64,000 nt of DNA from Nocardia sp. XZ_19_385 (GTDB lineage Bacteria > Actinomycetota > Actinomycetes > Mycobacteriales > Mycobacteriaceae): contig NZ_JACVEE010000001.1 in assembly GCF_015355755.1 (NCBI RefSeq), forward strand, positions 372,001-436,000. Direction: 5' to 3'. Position numbers and translations under genes: made by a program. Shown here piece after piece: positions 35,150-46,581 of this stretch. Each line of letters begins with the position of its first letter. Position 1 is the stretch's first letter. The notes under the pieces are model-generated. The model did not search any database. It was given only the letters and a program-made list of their open reading frames with translations, and had not been told where the DNA came from.

Positions 35150-36055
35150 ATGAACGTCCTACCCTTGGTCCAGCACCGCAGCATCGATGTCGACGGCGTC
35201 GAGGTGTTCTACCGCGAGTCCGTGCCCACCCACGCCGACGCTCCGGTCCTGTTGCTGCTGCACGGCTTTCCGTCCGCATCGCACCAGTTCCGGCGGCTCA
35301 TCGACGCGCTCGGCGCCGACTACCGGCTCATCGCCCCGGACTACCCCGGCTTCGGGAACACCGTCGCCCCAGCGGATTTCGAGTACAGCTTCGACCGGCT
35401 GGCCGATATCACCGAGGGATTCGTCCAACGACTCGGCCTGACCAGCTTCGCCGTCTACGTCTTCGACTTCGGCGCGCCCGTCGGTTTCCGGATCGCCACC
35501 CGTCATCCGGAGTGGATCAGCGGCCTGGTCGTCCAGAACGGCAATGCCTACGAGGCCGGATTGTCCGACGGCGCACGCGATTTCGTCGCGCTGCGACCAG
35601 AGGTCGAGGGCGCGGAGGACACCATCCGCGGGCTGCTGACCCTGGAGGGCACCCGCGGCCAATACGAGCACGGCGTCCCCGACCCGAGCGTGCTCGCCCC
35701 GGAGAGCTGGACCCTGGATCAGCACTACCTCGACCTACCCGGCCGCAAGGAAGCCCAGGTCGCCCTGGCCTTCGACTACCACTCCAACGTCGCGCTCTAC
35801 CCCGAATGGCAGTCCTGGCTGCGCGAATACGCTCCCCCGGCCCTCATCGTCTGGGGCGCCAACGACCCCTTCTTCCCCGCCCCCGGTGCTCACGCCTACT
35901 TGGCCGACCTCCCCCAGGCCGAGCTCCACCTCTACGACACCGGCCACTTCGCCCTCGAAACCCACCTCCCCGAGATCGCCCCCCGCATCGCCGACTTCCT
36001 CGACCGCCTCCCGAACCCGGCCGAGCGGCAGATGGTTGCGGCATCGGCCGAGTGA
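35150..36055 (+). CDS. Alpha/beta hydrolase, epoxide hydrolase/haloalkane dehalogenase-like
   Basis: 301 residues from the ATG at 35150; an in-frame ATG at 35117 is possible. The oxyanion HGFPSAS follows a core strand; the probable nucleophile is Asp in YVFDFGAPVGFR (the dehalogenase/epoxide-hydrolase type rather than GXSXG); the acid is in WGANDPFF and the His in GHFALETH. Substrate unknown. A decayed, internally deleted relative lies at 7154-7342. Divergent from the CGNR regulator. Confidence 0.83.
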   Translation: MNVLPLVQHRSIDVDGVEVFYRESVPTHADAPVLLLLHGFPSASHQFRRLIDALGADYRLIAPDYPGFGNTVAPADFEYSFDRLADITEGFVQRLGLTSFAVYVFDFGAPVGFRIATRHPEWISGLVVQNGNAYEAGLSDGARDFVALRPEVEGAEDTIRGLLTLEGTRGQYEHGVPDPSVLAPESWTLDQHYLDLPGRKEAQVALAFDYHSNVALYPEWQSWLREYAPPALIVWGANDPFFPAPGAHAYLADLPQAELHLYDTGHFALETHLPEIAPRIADFLDRLPNPAERQMVAASAE

Positions 36056-36071
36056 CATGGTGTGGCCTCGG

Positions 36072-37025
36072 TCAGGTCGCTAGGGCGAGCATCCAGAGCG
36101 GGAGGAGGGCGGCGGCGAGAACGGTGGATTTGACGACGGCCGCTGCGACGAGGTCGATTTCGCCGTCGTAGCGCTGCGCGTAGATGAAGGCGTTCTGCGG
36201 GGCGGGCATGGCGGCGATGACCACGAACATCGCCAGAGTTGTGCCCTCCAAGCCGAATACGTAGCGCAGTGACGCCCACATCAGCAGCGGGAAGACGAGG
36301 CATTTCACGGCGATCAGGAGGTACTCGTCGCGGGTGACCGGACGCCAGCGCATACCGAAGGTGCCGACGTGCAGGCCGAGCGCGAACAGCGCGACCGGCG
36401 CCGCGGCCGCACCGGCGAACTCCAGGCCTTCCAGGAGCGGTTCGGGCACGCGCAGATTGACGAGGTTGGCCAGCACGCCCGCGGTGCACGCCACCACCAC
36501 GGGCGTACTGAGCGCGGACCCCACCGCACGCAACACTCCCCGGCCTTCTCCCGCCTCCTGGTCGGACCGGCCGTGCTCCAGCACCGTGAGCACGATAACG
36601 GTGAGCACACACACCTGGAACAGCACGATCGGAAAGATCGCCGAGGCATCCCCGAACAGGAAGTCCAGCACCGGAAGCGCGAAGTAGGCCGCGTTCACCT
36701 GAACCGCACACATGCACCGCAGCGCGACCCCCGACGCATCCGCCCCGACCACCCACTTGCCGAACACCGCCACCAGAATCAGCGTGACAATCGCGGTAGC
36801 CGCATACCCACCGACCGCGGCCGGCGCGAACAGCGCACCGAGATTCGCGTGATACAGCTTCGGAAACAGATAGGCCGGAATCGCGAACAGAAACGCGAAG
36901 TCACTGAACGCCTTCGCCGCATCACTGGCCAGCACCTTCCGCGCCCCGAACACCGCCCCCGCGCCGAACACGATCAGCACCGGGGCGAGCTTCACCAGAG
37001 TCGCCGCGACGCCACCAATCATCAC
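36072..37025 (-). CDS. AEC-family (auxin efflux carrier-like) transporter
   Basis: 317 residues with about 10 hydrophobic segments in two halves. Family landmarks: APVLIVFGAGAVFGARKVL at the N-terminus, QVNAAYFALPVLDFLFG in the middle and AAMPAPQNAFIYAQRYD near the end. AEC carriers move organic acids or related solutes. Substrate not assignable. Monocistronic. Confidence 0.85.
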   Translation of the reverse strand: MMIGGVAATLVKLAPVLIVFGAGAVFGARKVLASDAAKAFSDFAFLFAIPAYLFPKLYHANLGALFAPAAVGGYAATAIVTLILVAVFGKWVVGADASGVALRCMCAVQVNAAYFALPVLDFLFGDASAIFPIVLFQVCVLTVIVLTVLEHGRSDQEAGEGRGVLRAVGSALSTPVVVACTAGVLANLVNLRVPEPLLEGLEFAGAAAAPVALFALGLHVGTFGMRWRPVTRDEYLLIAVKCLVFPLLMWASLRYVFGLEGTTLAMFVVIAAMPAPQNAFIYAQRYDGEIDLVAAAVVKSTVLAAALLPLWMLALAT

Positions 37026-37213
37026 ATCACCCCATCAATCCACGCCAGAACGCCGCCCATTGTGCTCCCGACGCTCGAAGAAGGATCAGTCGGCACCTGG
37101 CTGCGGCAACTCCCCCGTCGACCGCGTCACTTCGATCATTCGACGGCGGCAATACACCGAGCCTCACCGAACATCGCATCGAGCCGATCGCAACCGGTGG
37201 AGTCAGAGACCGG

Positions 37214-39638
<2,425 letters not shown>

Positions 39639-39649
39639 AAGGCCCGCTC

Positions 39650-40072
39650 ATGTATCTGCGTCACGGAACCTTCGCCTATCTCCCGGAATTCACCGACGCC
39701 GACATCGCCGCGCAAGTGCGCTACGCGCTGCTCAACAACTGGCCGGTGTCGATCGAGTACACCGATGATCCGCATCCCCGCAACGCCTACTGGCAGATGT
39801 GGGGGCTGCCGCTGTTCGATCTCGACGAACCCGACGGCGTGCTCGCCGAAATCAATGCCTGCCGAGCCACTTTCCCGCGGCATTACGTCCGGGTGCTGGC
39901 CTACGACGCCCGCTTCGGCCGGCAGACCACCGCGCTGAGTTTCCTGGTGCAGCGCCCGGCGGTCGAACCGGGTTTCGAGCTGACCCGCACCGAGGGACCG
40001 GACCGGCGTCAAACCTACGGTCTGCGCTCCTATGCCACCGAGAAACCACAGGGCGCGCGGTATGGCGGGTGA
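39650..40072 (+). CDS. cbbS: Rubisco small subunit
   Basis: 140 residues from the ATG at 39650 after [36 protein letters not shown] and [18 protein letters not shown] are small-subunit landmarks. The long C-terminal extension (about 30 residues from [11 protein letters not shown]) is the beta-hairpin typical of red-type small subunits. Eleven bases after cbbL; overlaps cbbX by 11 bases. Confidence 0.93.
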   Translation: MYLRHGTFAYLPEFTDADIAAQVRYALLNNWPVSIEYTDDPHPRNAYWQMWGLPLFDLDEPDGVLAEINACRATFPRHYVRVLAYDARFGRQTTALSFLVQRPAVEPGFELTRTEGPDRRQTYGLRSYATEKPQGARYGG

Positions 40073-41030
40073 GGGCAACGGTTTCCGGCTGCACCGGCCG
40101 AGCGCCGAAGCGCCCCGGCCGGGGCAGTCCGCCGCGCCGGAGCCGCCGCCCATCCTGGATGACGATGCGGTGCTGGATCTTTCGACCGATATCGCGGGCG
40201 ACGACGTCGAACTGACCCTGCACCGGCTCGACGCGGAACTGGTGGGCTTGGCGAATGTGAAGCGGCGGGTCCGGGAGATCGCGGCCCTGCTGATGATCGA
40301 CCGGGCCCGGCAGCGTTTCGGGCTCGAATCGGCCCGGCCCACCATGCACATGAGCTTCACCGGCGGCCCGGGCACCGGCAAGACCACGGTCGCGCTGCGC
40401 ATGGCCGAGCTGCTGCACACTCTGGGCTACATCCGGAAACCCAAGGTGCACACCGTGACCCGCGACGACCTGGTCGGCCAGTTCATCGGGCACACCGCGC
40501 CGAAAACCAAGGAGGCGATCGCCAAAGCCGCCGGTGGCGTGCTGTTCATCGACGAGGCCTACTACCTGTTCCGGCCGGAGAACGAGCGTGACTACGGACA
40601 GGAGGTCATCGAAATCCTGTTGCAGGAGATGGAGAACGAGCGGGCCAGCCTGGTGGTGATCTTCGCGGGCTACCCGGACCGGATGGAACGCTTCTTCTCC
40701 GCCAACCCCGGTCTGTCCTCCCGGGTCGCGCACCACCTGGAGTTCCTCGATTACACGCACGAGGAACTACTGGCTATCGCCGCTCTCATGGTGGCGGAGC
40801 AGAACTTTCGCTTCGACGACGCCGCCCAGACCGCCTTCTCCGAATATCTGGCCCGCCGGATGGAACGGCCGCGTTTCTCCAACGCCCGCAGCGTCCGCAA
40901 TGCCCTGGACCGCTGCCGACTCCGGCAGGCCAAGCGGCTGGTGGACCTGCACCGCCCGCTCACCAAAACCGACCTGATCACGCTGACCGACCGAGATGTC
41001 TACGGCAGCAGCATTTTTGAGCCTGGATAG
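40062..41030 (+). CDS. cbbX: Red-type Rubisco activase CbbX (AAA+)
   Basis: 322 residues from the ATG at 40062, inside the end of cbbS. Walker [10 protein letters not shown] at about residues 101-109, Walker [13 protein letters not shown], and arginine-finger region [11 protein letters not shown]. In the Rhodobacter sphaeroides protein the pore-loop motif is [12 protein letters not shown], with an essential Tyr; here it is [12 protein letters not shown], with Phe141. CbbX hexamers thread the CbbL C-terminus and remove inhibitory sugar phosphates. An N-terminal Pro-rich extension of about 40 residues precedes the core. Confidence 0.92.
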   Translation: MAGEGNGFRLHRPSAEAPRPGQSAAPEPPPILDDDAVLDLSTDIAGDDVELTLHRLDAELVGLANVKRRVREIAALLMIDRARQRFGLESARPTMHMSFTGGPGTGKTTVALRMAELLHTLGYIRKPKVHTVTRDDLVGQFIGHTAPKTKEAIAKAAGGVLFIDEAYYLFRPENERDYGQEVIEILLQEMENERASLVVIFAGYPDRMERFFSANPGLSSRVAHHLEFLDYTHEELLAIAALMVAEQNFRFDDAAQTAFSEYLARRMERPRFSNARSVRNALDRCRLRQAKRLVDLHRPLTKTDLITLTDRDVYGSSIFEPG

Positions 41031-41036
41031 CCACCG

Positions 41037-42128
41037 ATGCCAGAAGGCCTGAAGACCCTCACCCGCTACACGATCGAAGAGGAGCACCGGCATCCCGGAT
41101 CGTCCGGTGAATTCTCCGCCCTGGTGAACGTCGTCGCCACCGCGACGAAGATGATCGCCAATCAGGTGACCCGGGGCGCGATCGTGGGGTCGTTGGGCGC
41201 GTCCGAGCCCGACAACCTGCCGCCCACCGTGCATCGCAAACTCGACGCCATCGCCAACGACATCATGGTGTCGGAAACCCAATGGACCGGCCATCTTTCG
41301 GCGCTGCTGTCGGAGCAGATGAGCGGGGTCCATCCGGTGCCGGACGTGCGTCGGCGCGGGAAATATCTGCTGGCCTTCGATCCGCTGGACGGTTCGTCCA
41401 ATATCGACGTGAACCTGCCTGTCGGAACGATATTCAGTGTGCTGCGGGCACCGGCCGGGAACGGTGCTGAGCCGTCCGACGCGGACTTCCTGCAGCGGGG
41501 CACCCAGCAGGTGTGCGCCGGATTCACCCTGTACGGACCGGCGACGATGCTGGTGCTCACCACCGGTCGCGGAGTCGACGGGTTCACCCTCGATCGCGAG
41601 ATCGGCGCGTTCGTGCTGACCCACCCGCGCATGCGAATCCCCGAGGAGACAACGGGTTTCGCGATCAATGCCGCCAACGAGCGGTTCTGGGAACGGCCGG
41701 TGCGTCGCTATGTGCACGAGTGCCTCGACGGGGTGGAGGGCCCGCGGGCCCGGGACTTCAACATGCGCTGGGTGGCGTCCCTGGTCGCGGACACCTTCCA
41801 CATCCTGACCCGCGGCGGGGTCTATTTGTACCCCTACGACAGCCGCCCGCCACAGCGCCCGGGGCAGGTGGCGCTGCTCTACGGTGCGAACCCGATCGCG
41901 TTCATCGTCGAACAGGCCGGGGGCTGGGCCACCACCGGCGGCGAGCGCGTGCGCGAAGTCGTTCCCGCCCATGTGCACCAGCGGGTTCCCTTCATCTTCG
42001 GTTCCCGCAACGAGGTGCAGCGCATCGAGCACTACCACAGCGAACCCGAGGAGGGTCCCCGCTTCGACAGCTCCCTGTTCGGGACCCGCTCACTGTTCCG
42101 CCCAGCAGGCCGCGCCAATCCCGTGTAA
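41037..42128 (+). CDS. cbbF: Fructose-1,6-bisphosphatase, class I
   Basis: 363 residues. Metal and substrate motifs LLAFDPLDGSSNIDVNLP (about 115-132), an N-terminal SALVNVVATATKMIA region, then GFTLYGPATMLVL and KYLLAFDP core strands. It hydrolyses fructose-1,6-bisphosphate (and perhaps sedoheptulose-1,7-bisphosphate) in the Calvin cycle. Most actinobacteria use the unrelated class II enzyme (GlpX) for gluconeogenesis, so this class I copy belongs to the cbb operon. Six bases after cbbX. Confidence 0.9.
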   Translation: MPEGLKTLTRYTIEEEHRHPGSSGEFSALVNVVATATKMIANQVTRGAIVGSLGASEPDNLPPTVHRKLDAIANDIMVSETQWTGHLSALLSEQMSGVHPVPDVRRRGKYLLAFDPLDGSSNIDVNLPVGTIFSVLRAPAGNGAEPSDADFLQRGTQQVCAGFTLYGPATMLVLTTGRGVDGFTLDREIGAFVLTHPRMRIPEETTGFAINAANERFWERPVRRYVHECLDGVEGPRARDFNMRWVASLVADTFHILTRGGVYLYPYDSRPPQRPGQVALLYGANPIAFIVEQAGGWATTGGERVREVVPAHVHQRVPFIFGSRNEVQRIEHYHSEPEEGPRFDSSLFGTRSLFRPAGRANPV

Positions 42129-42142
42129 CCCCAGGAGGTGCC

Positions 42143-43021
42143 ATGTCGGTCAAACATCCCGTCGTCGCGATCACCGGATCCTCCGGTGCGGGCACGACCA
42201 GCGTCACCCGCACCTTCCAGGAGATCTTCCGGCGCGAAGGCATCTACGCGGCGATCGTGGAAGGGGATTCGTTCCACCGCTACGACCGCAACGAGATGAA
42301 AGCGGCGATGGCCGACGCCGAACAGAACAGCAATTTCACCTTCTCGCATTTCGGCGAGGAGGCGAATCTGCTGAAGGAACTGGAGACCTTGTTCCGCGAC
42401 TACGGCGAGACCGGCGTCGGTTCGGTGCGCAAATACCTGCATGACGACGGCGAAGCGAAGCCCTTCGGCCAGCCCGCGGGCACCTTCACGCCATGGGAGG
42501 ACTTGGCGCCCGGCAGCGACCTGCTGTTCTACGAGGGCTTGCACGGCGCGGCGATCACCGATTCGGTCAACGTCGCCCGCTACGCCGACCTGCTCGTGGG
42601 CGTGGTCCCGATCGTCAACCTGGAATGGACTCAGAAGGTCATCCGTGACAAGACCGAACGCGGCTACTCCAGCGAAGCCGTGATCGACACCATCCTGCGC
42701 CGCATGCCCGACTACGTGAAATACATCTGCCCGCAGTTCTCCCACACCTACGTCAACTTCCAGCGCGTCCCCACCGTCGACACCTCGAACCCCTTCATCG
42801 CCCGCACCATCCCCACCGCCGACGAAAGCTTCGTGGTCATCCGCTTCGCCGACCCCAAGGTGATTGATTTCCCTTACCTGCTGTCGATGCTGCACGACTC
42901 GTTCATGTCACGGCCGAACTGCATCGTCGTCCCCGGCGGGAAGATGGAACTGGCCATGCAACTCATCTTCACTCCCCTCATCCTCCGGCTGATGGACAAG
43001 CGGCCCAAGCGATCTCGCTGA
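42143..43021 (+). CDS. cbbP: Phosphoribulokinase
   Basis: 292 residues from the ATG at 42143, with AGGAGG six bases upstream. P-loop GSSGAGTTSVTRTF (about 12-25), then VEGDSFHRYDRNEMK with the catalytic Asp, NFTFSHFGEEANLL and KYLHDDGEAKPF; the bacterial octameric type. It phosphorylates ribulose-5-phosphate to RuBP, so with Rubisco it defines a functional Calvin cycle. Last gene of the operon. Confidence 0.93.
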   Translation: MSVKHPVVAITGSSGAGTTSVTRTFQEIFRREGIYAAIVEGDSFHRYDRNEMKAAMADAEQNSNFTFSHFGEEANLLKELETLFRDYGETGVGSVRKYLHDDGEAKPFGQPAGTFTPWEDLAPGSDLLFYEGLHGAAITDSVNVARYADLLVGVVPIVNLEWTQKVIRDKTERGYSSEAVIDTILRRMPDYVKYICPQFSHTYVNFQRVPTVDTSNPFIARTIPTADESFVVIRFADPKVIDFPYLLSMLHDSFMSRPNCIVVPGGKMELAMQLIFTPLILRLMDKRPKRSR

Positions 43022-43043
43022 TTCCGGCCACGTCGAAGATCCT

Positions 43044-43063
43044 TGAATTATGCTGTGGCATAG
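43044..43063 (+). repeat. Imperfect direct repeat, copy 1
   Basis: TGAATTATGCTGTGGCATAG, containing the small palindrome TATGCTGTGGCATA. A near copy (about 17 of 22 positions, two one-base gaps) lies at 43468-43489, so the pair flanks the small secreted-protein gene. Confidence 0.35.
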
Positions 43064-43096
43064 GGTCGGAACGCGGACGAGAGATGAGGAATCCCA

Positions 43097-43402
43097 ATGA
43101 AAAGAGTTCTCGGGGGCGTGATGGCGGTCGCCGCCATCAGCGTCGGCATGATCGTCACGGCGCCGCCGCAGGCCCAGGCGGTGCCCGGCTGCGTCATCAG
43201 CTGGTGGGATAAGAACGCGCTGGGCGTGGAGTGCCGATCCAACTCCTACAAGGAGTTTCGCATCAAAGCACTCTGCAAGAACAACGCCTGGTCGCCGTGG
43301 GGTCCCTGGGCCAAACAGCCCGGGCAGGCATACGCCTACTGCAATGCCATCAACCAGCAGGTAGCAAACCCGAACTTCAACTATCAGCACCAAACGCGCT
43401 GA
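43097..43402 (+). CDS. Small secreted protein, unknown
   Basis: 101 residues. Sec signal peptide with Lys-Arg, a hydrophobic core and AQA at about residue 28, so the mature protein starts near VPGCVISWW. It has three Cys in the mature part and is aromatic (WSPWGPWAKQPGQAYAYC). GAGAUG-like AGAGATGAGGAATCCC precedes the ATG. No family recognised. Flanked by a small imperfect repeat. Confidence 0.72.
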   Translation: MKRVLGGVMAVAAISVGMIVTAPPQAQAVPGCVISWWDKNALGVECRSNSYKEFRIKALCKNNAWSPWGPWAKQPGQAYAYCNAINQQVANPNFNYQHQTR

Positions 43403-43408
43403 GCCGGC

Positions 43409-43437
43409 CGGGGTCCGGTGCGATCCACCGGGCCCCG
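43409..43437. terminator. Terminator after the small secreted-protein gene
   Basis: Twelve-base stem (CGGGGTCCGGTG 43409-43420 with CACCGGGCCCCG 43426-43437, one G-T wobble) and loop CGATC, seven bases after the stop. Confidence 0.7.
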
Positions 43438-43467
43438 CCCCACAGCGGGCAGCGCCGCCGTGCCCCA

Positions 43468-43489
43468 TGAAATTATGCTAAAGCACTAG
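43468..43489 (+). repeat. Imperfect direct repeat, copy 2
   Basis: TGAAATTATGCTAAAGCACT continues as AG to 43489; compare 43044-43063. It runs over the stop codon of the FHA gene. Confidence 0.35.
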
Positions 43490-44676
43490 ACCTGGCCGTG
43501 CTGGGAATCGAAGGTGGCGGTGCGGGCGCCCAGCAGAATTTGGGCGCCGGGCCGCAGGGGCTGGGGGTGGCCCGGGATTACGCGGGTCCATTCGGGGTGG
43601 CCGGGGGCGCGCAGGTGCGTGCCGTTGGCCGAGCCCAGGTCCAGGACGGTGACATCCCAGTCGATGAGGCGGATTTCGGCGTGGGTGCGGGACATACCGC
43701 CGGAGGCGTCGTCGAGGCGGACGGGGCGGGCGCCGCGGCGGGCGGCAGCGGAGTGCTCGGGTTCGCGGCCGAGGACGCAGTCGGCGTCGAGGATGATGAT
43801 GGTGCCGTCGTCGAAGAGGAGCAAGCCCAGCGGCGGGCGAACGCCATCGGTCAGGAGGCCGGTGCGTTCGTCCATGCGCATACCGCAGACCGCGCAGACG
43901 GTGACGCGGGGGTCATTGTGGTGCTGGCGAGCGCATTTGAAGCCCTTGACGACGGCCGGACCGGCAGTCGGCGCGGGGGCCAGGATGTCGCGGAACGGGT
44001 CGCGCAGGACGGCCGGTAGGGCATCGGGGGTCGGTATGGCGTCCGGCGCCGATTCCGGACGGGGTTTCGACAGTGAACGCGCCTGCGCCACAGCGTGATC
44101 CGCGGCAGATTGGGAGCGATCCCGAGTGGTCGGACGTTCGGCGGGCGGGCGATACACCGGCTGTCCGTACCAGAGGACGCCGCCGGAGCCGGGAACCGCG
44201 CCGTCCGCCAGGACGCACACACCGCGCACTCCGGGCAGGTCGAACTGCTGGTCGCCCTCGTCGACGAAGACCCCGGCACCGACCTCGGGCCCGGGAATCA
44301 CCAAGCGGTCCACCGTGAATCCGGCCTCGCCACCGCGCAGCACCTCCGAGCGTTCGGCGCCCGCGAGCACCGCCGACACCCGACCGTGCAGGAAGACGGC
44401 CACCCCGGTGGTGGTCGGCGTGAGCACCCCGAATTCGACGGCCTCCTCGTCGGCGAGCCCCATCAGCCAGTTGGTGGCCAAGCGCGCGAAGGCTTTCCCG
44501 CTGCGCTGCTTTTCCGACTTGGCCGCCGCCCGCACCAGCCCTTGTACTTCGAGCAAGGCCGCACCGGCCGCCGAGGCTCGGGTCGCGGGCGCGTCCTCCC
44601 GATTGGCGACGACGATCAGCACGCCGTCGGCGGCGGCGACGAGATGGGTGCCGGCGAGCACCTCGATGTCCGGCAT
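43486..44676 (-). CDS. FHA-domain protein with zinc ribbon
   Basis: 396 residues from the ATG at 44676, after GGGGAGGGGAG. N-terminal half unlabelled (start MPDIEVLAGTHLVAAADG); a CARQHHNDPRVTVCAVCG zinc ribbon at about 250; and a C-terminal FHA domain with GREP, SRTHAEI and LGSANGTHL, which reads phosphothreonine. Actinobacterial proteins of this type are fed by Ser/Thr kinases and phosphatases. The N-terminus carries a regulatory-phosphatase-like or unknown domain; function unknown. Confidence 0.78.
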   Translation of the reverse strand: MPDIEVLAGTHLVAAADGVLIVVANREDAPATRASAAGAALLEVQGLVRAAAKSEKQRSGKAFARLATNWLMGLADEEAVEFGVLTPTTTGVAVFLHGRVSAVLAGAERSEVLRGGEAGFTVDRLVIPGPEVGAGVFVDEGDQQFDLPGVRGVCVLADGAVPGSGGVLWYGQPVYRPPAERPTTRDRSQSAADHAVAQARSLSKPRPESAPDAIPTPDALPAVLRDPFRDILAPAPTAGPAVVKGFKCARQHHNDPRVTVCAVCGMRMDERTGLLTDGVRPPLGLLLFDDGTIIILDADCVLGREPEHSAAARRGARPVRLDDASGGMSRTHAEIRLIDWDVTVLDLGSANGTHLRAPGHPEWTRVIPGHPQPLRPGAQILLGARTATFDSQHGQV

Positions 44677-44815
44677 CTCCCCTCCCCTCACCGCGAACCA
44701 GCTTTCGCGAATCGTACCGACGAAAACCCAAGCGGGAGGACGGCTAAGCAGCGGCGGCACGCGGAATCTGGCGAACCTGCTACGGCGGAGGTGCACGCGG
44801 ACGTACCATCCCTGC

Positions 44816-45226
44816 GTGGCCGACGCGAACCGTTCCACCCCGCTGCGAGTGCTGGTCTACAGCAACGATGCCGATACTCGGCGCCAGGTAACCATGGCGC
44901 TGGGCAAACACCCGCACCCGGATCTACCGGAACTCGAATACCTGGAAGTCGCCACCGGCCCGGTAGTGATCGCCCAGATGGACGCGGGCGGGATCGATCT
45001 CGCCATCCTCGACGGCGAATCCGCCCCCACCGGCGGACTCGGCATCGCCAAACAGCTCAAGGACGAAATCGAGCACTGCCCACCGGTTCTCGTCCTGACC
45101 GGCCGCCCCGACGACGCCTGGCTGGCGAACTGGTCGCGGGCCGAGGCCGTGGTGTCGCATCCGATCGATCCGATCAAACTGACCGACGCCGTCGTGAGCC
45201 TGCTGCGCAACCGCGCCGCCGCTTGA
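44816..45226 (+). CDS. Atypical receiver-domain protein (Rv3143-like) upstream of nuo
   Basis: 136 residues from the GTG at 44816; a lone receiver domain without an output domain. Asp66 (DLAILDGES) would be the phosphoacceptor and the acidic pair is near 18-20, but the conserved Lys of the last strand is replaced: VVSHPIDP instead of xxKP, so phosphorylation signalling may be altered. M. tuberculosis has an orphan response regulator, Rv3143, just upstream of its nuo operon, and the layout here is the same. Function relative to complex I is inferred. Confidence 0.75.
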   Translation: MADANRSTPLRVLVYSNDADTRRQVTMALGKHPHPDLPELEYLEVATGPVVIAQMDAGGIDLAILDGESAPTGGLGIAKQLKDEIEHCPPVLVLTGRPDDAWLANWSRAEAVVSHPIDPIKLTDAVVSLLRNRAAA

Positions 45227-45638
45227 TCTTTCACTGAGCTATAGCTCAAACACATCATACGATCACCGCTGCGCACGCAGCGTCTCCCAGCGACCTATGA
45301 GCAACCTTGGTCAATGGGGTTGACAGTGCGCCGCGGTGATCAACTGCGTCGTGCGCAACTCATCGGTAACACCGATACCGATGGGTAGCATCAGCATTCC
45401 CGACACCCCGGACCCACCTCGCGGTTCGTCACGTGACACCGCGCGCGGATTACCACCGTTTCTGTCATGAATCGCAGTTCTGAATTCGATCAAAGACGGG
45501 AACCATTCGGGTAGCCTGCCCCGGGTTCAGTTGTAGTCTGTGCCGTAGCTCACACGAGCGCGGGCACGGCATGAGACCAGCCCCGACCGACCGGTCGACA
45601 TTCACCCGTCCCAGCTCACAAGGAGGGGAACCGATCCC
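45227..45638 (+). promoter_or_regulatory. Leader of the nuo operon (412 bases)
   Basis: No gene is seen. It holds the palindrome TGAGCTATAGCTCA (45235-45248), right after the receiver gene; the dyad CATCGGTA (45361-45368) / TACCGATG (45376-45383) with 7-base spacer; and TGTGCCGTAGCTCACA (45539-45554), which matches the CRP consensus TGTGA-N6-TCACA at 9 of 10 positions. AAGGAGGGG precedes nuoA. No clear -35/-10 pair could be fixed. Global control of complex I by a CRP-type protein is suggested. Confidence 0.6.
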
Positions 45639-46019
45639 GTGAATTTGGAAATGCCCACGCTCGTCCTCGGCGCCGTCGCAGCGGCGTTCGGAATCTTCTC
45701 GATCATCATGGCCTCGCTGATCGGACCGAAGCGCTACAACCGGTCCAAGATGGAGGCCTACGAGTGCGGTATCGAACCGACGCCACACGCCATCTCGGGC
45801 GGCCCCGGAAACGCTGCGGGCCAACGCTTCCCGGTGAAGTACTACCTCACCGCCATGCTCTTCATCATCTTCGACATCGAGATCGTGTTCCTCTACCCGT
45901 GGGCCGTGCACTTCGATTCGCTCGGCGTCTTCGGGTTCGTCGCCATGGCCTTGTTCATCGTCAATGTCTCCGTCGCCTATGCCTACGAGTGGAGCCGTGG
46001 CGGGCTCAGTTGGGACTGA
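45639..46019 (+). CDS. nuoA: NADH dehydrogenase I subunit A
   Basis: 126 residues, three membrane helices. YECGIEP near residue 38 is the family's loop motif that approaches the quinone cavity; [24 protein letters not shown] is the second helix with the conserved acidic residues. GTG start after AAGGAGGGG. First gene of the operon. Confidence 0.92.
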   Translation: MNLEMPTLVLGAVAAAFGIFSIIMASLIGPKRYNRSKMEAYECGIEPTPHAISGGPGNAAGQRFPVKYYLTAMLFIIFDIEIVFLYPWAVHFDSLGVFGFVAMALFIVNVSVAYAYEWSRGGLSWD

Positions 46020-46026
46020 AAAGACA

Positions 46027-46581
46027 ATGGGTCTCGAAGAAAAGCTGCCCAGCGGATTCCTGCTGAGCACCGTGGAAGACTTCGCCGGCTACCTGCGCAA
46101 GGGTTCGCTGTGGCCGGCCACCTTCGGCCTCGCCTGCTGCGCCATCGAGATGATGGCAACGGGCGCAGGCCGTTTCGACATTGCCCGGTTCGGCATGGAG
46201 GCCTTCCGCGCCTCCCCGCGCCAGGCCGACCTGATGATCGTCGCCGGGCGCGTCAGCAACAAGATGGCGCCGGTGCTGCGGCAGGTCTACGACCAGATGA
46301 CCGAGCCGAAATGGGTTCTGGCCATGGGGGTTTGCGCCTCCTCCGGCGGCATGTTCAACAACTACGCGATCGTGCAGGGCGTCGACCATGTGGTGCCGGT
46401 CGACATCTACCTGCCCGGCTGCCCGCCGCGGCCGGAAATGCTGCTGAACGCGATCATCGCGCTGCACGAGAAGATCCAGGAGATGCCGCTCGGCGTGAAC
46501 CGTGAGGAAGCGATCCGCGCCGCCGAACAGGCCGCGCTCGCCTCCACCCCGACCATTCGGATGGAGGGTCTGCTGCGATGA
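46027..46581 (+). CDS. nuoB: NADH dehydrogenase I subunit B
   Basis: 184 residues from the ATG at 46027. The four ligands of cluster N2 are Cys37-Cys38 ([12 protein letters not shown]), Cys103 (GVCASSGG) and Cys132 (LPGCPPRPE). It lies at the quinone site. Ends ATGA-overlapping with nuoC. Confidence 0.93.
   Translation: MGLEEKLPSGFLLSTVEDFAGYLRKGSLWPATFGLACCAIEMMATGAGRFDIARFGMEAFRASPRQADLMIVAGRVSNKMAPVLRQVYDQMTEPKWVLAMGVCASSGGMFNNYAIVQGVDHVVPVDIYLPGCPPRPEMLLNAIIALHEKIQEMPLGVNREEAIRAAEQAALASTPTIRMEGLLR

Noticed and set aside
34017..35279. A 420-residue protein starting at 35279
   Set aside because: Only the last 133 residues fold like an NTF2 protein; the rest lies out of frame across the CGNR gene.
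45227..45638. Small genes in the nuo leader
   Set aside because: No frame has a ribosome site or protein-like composition.
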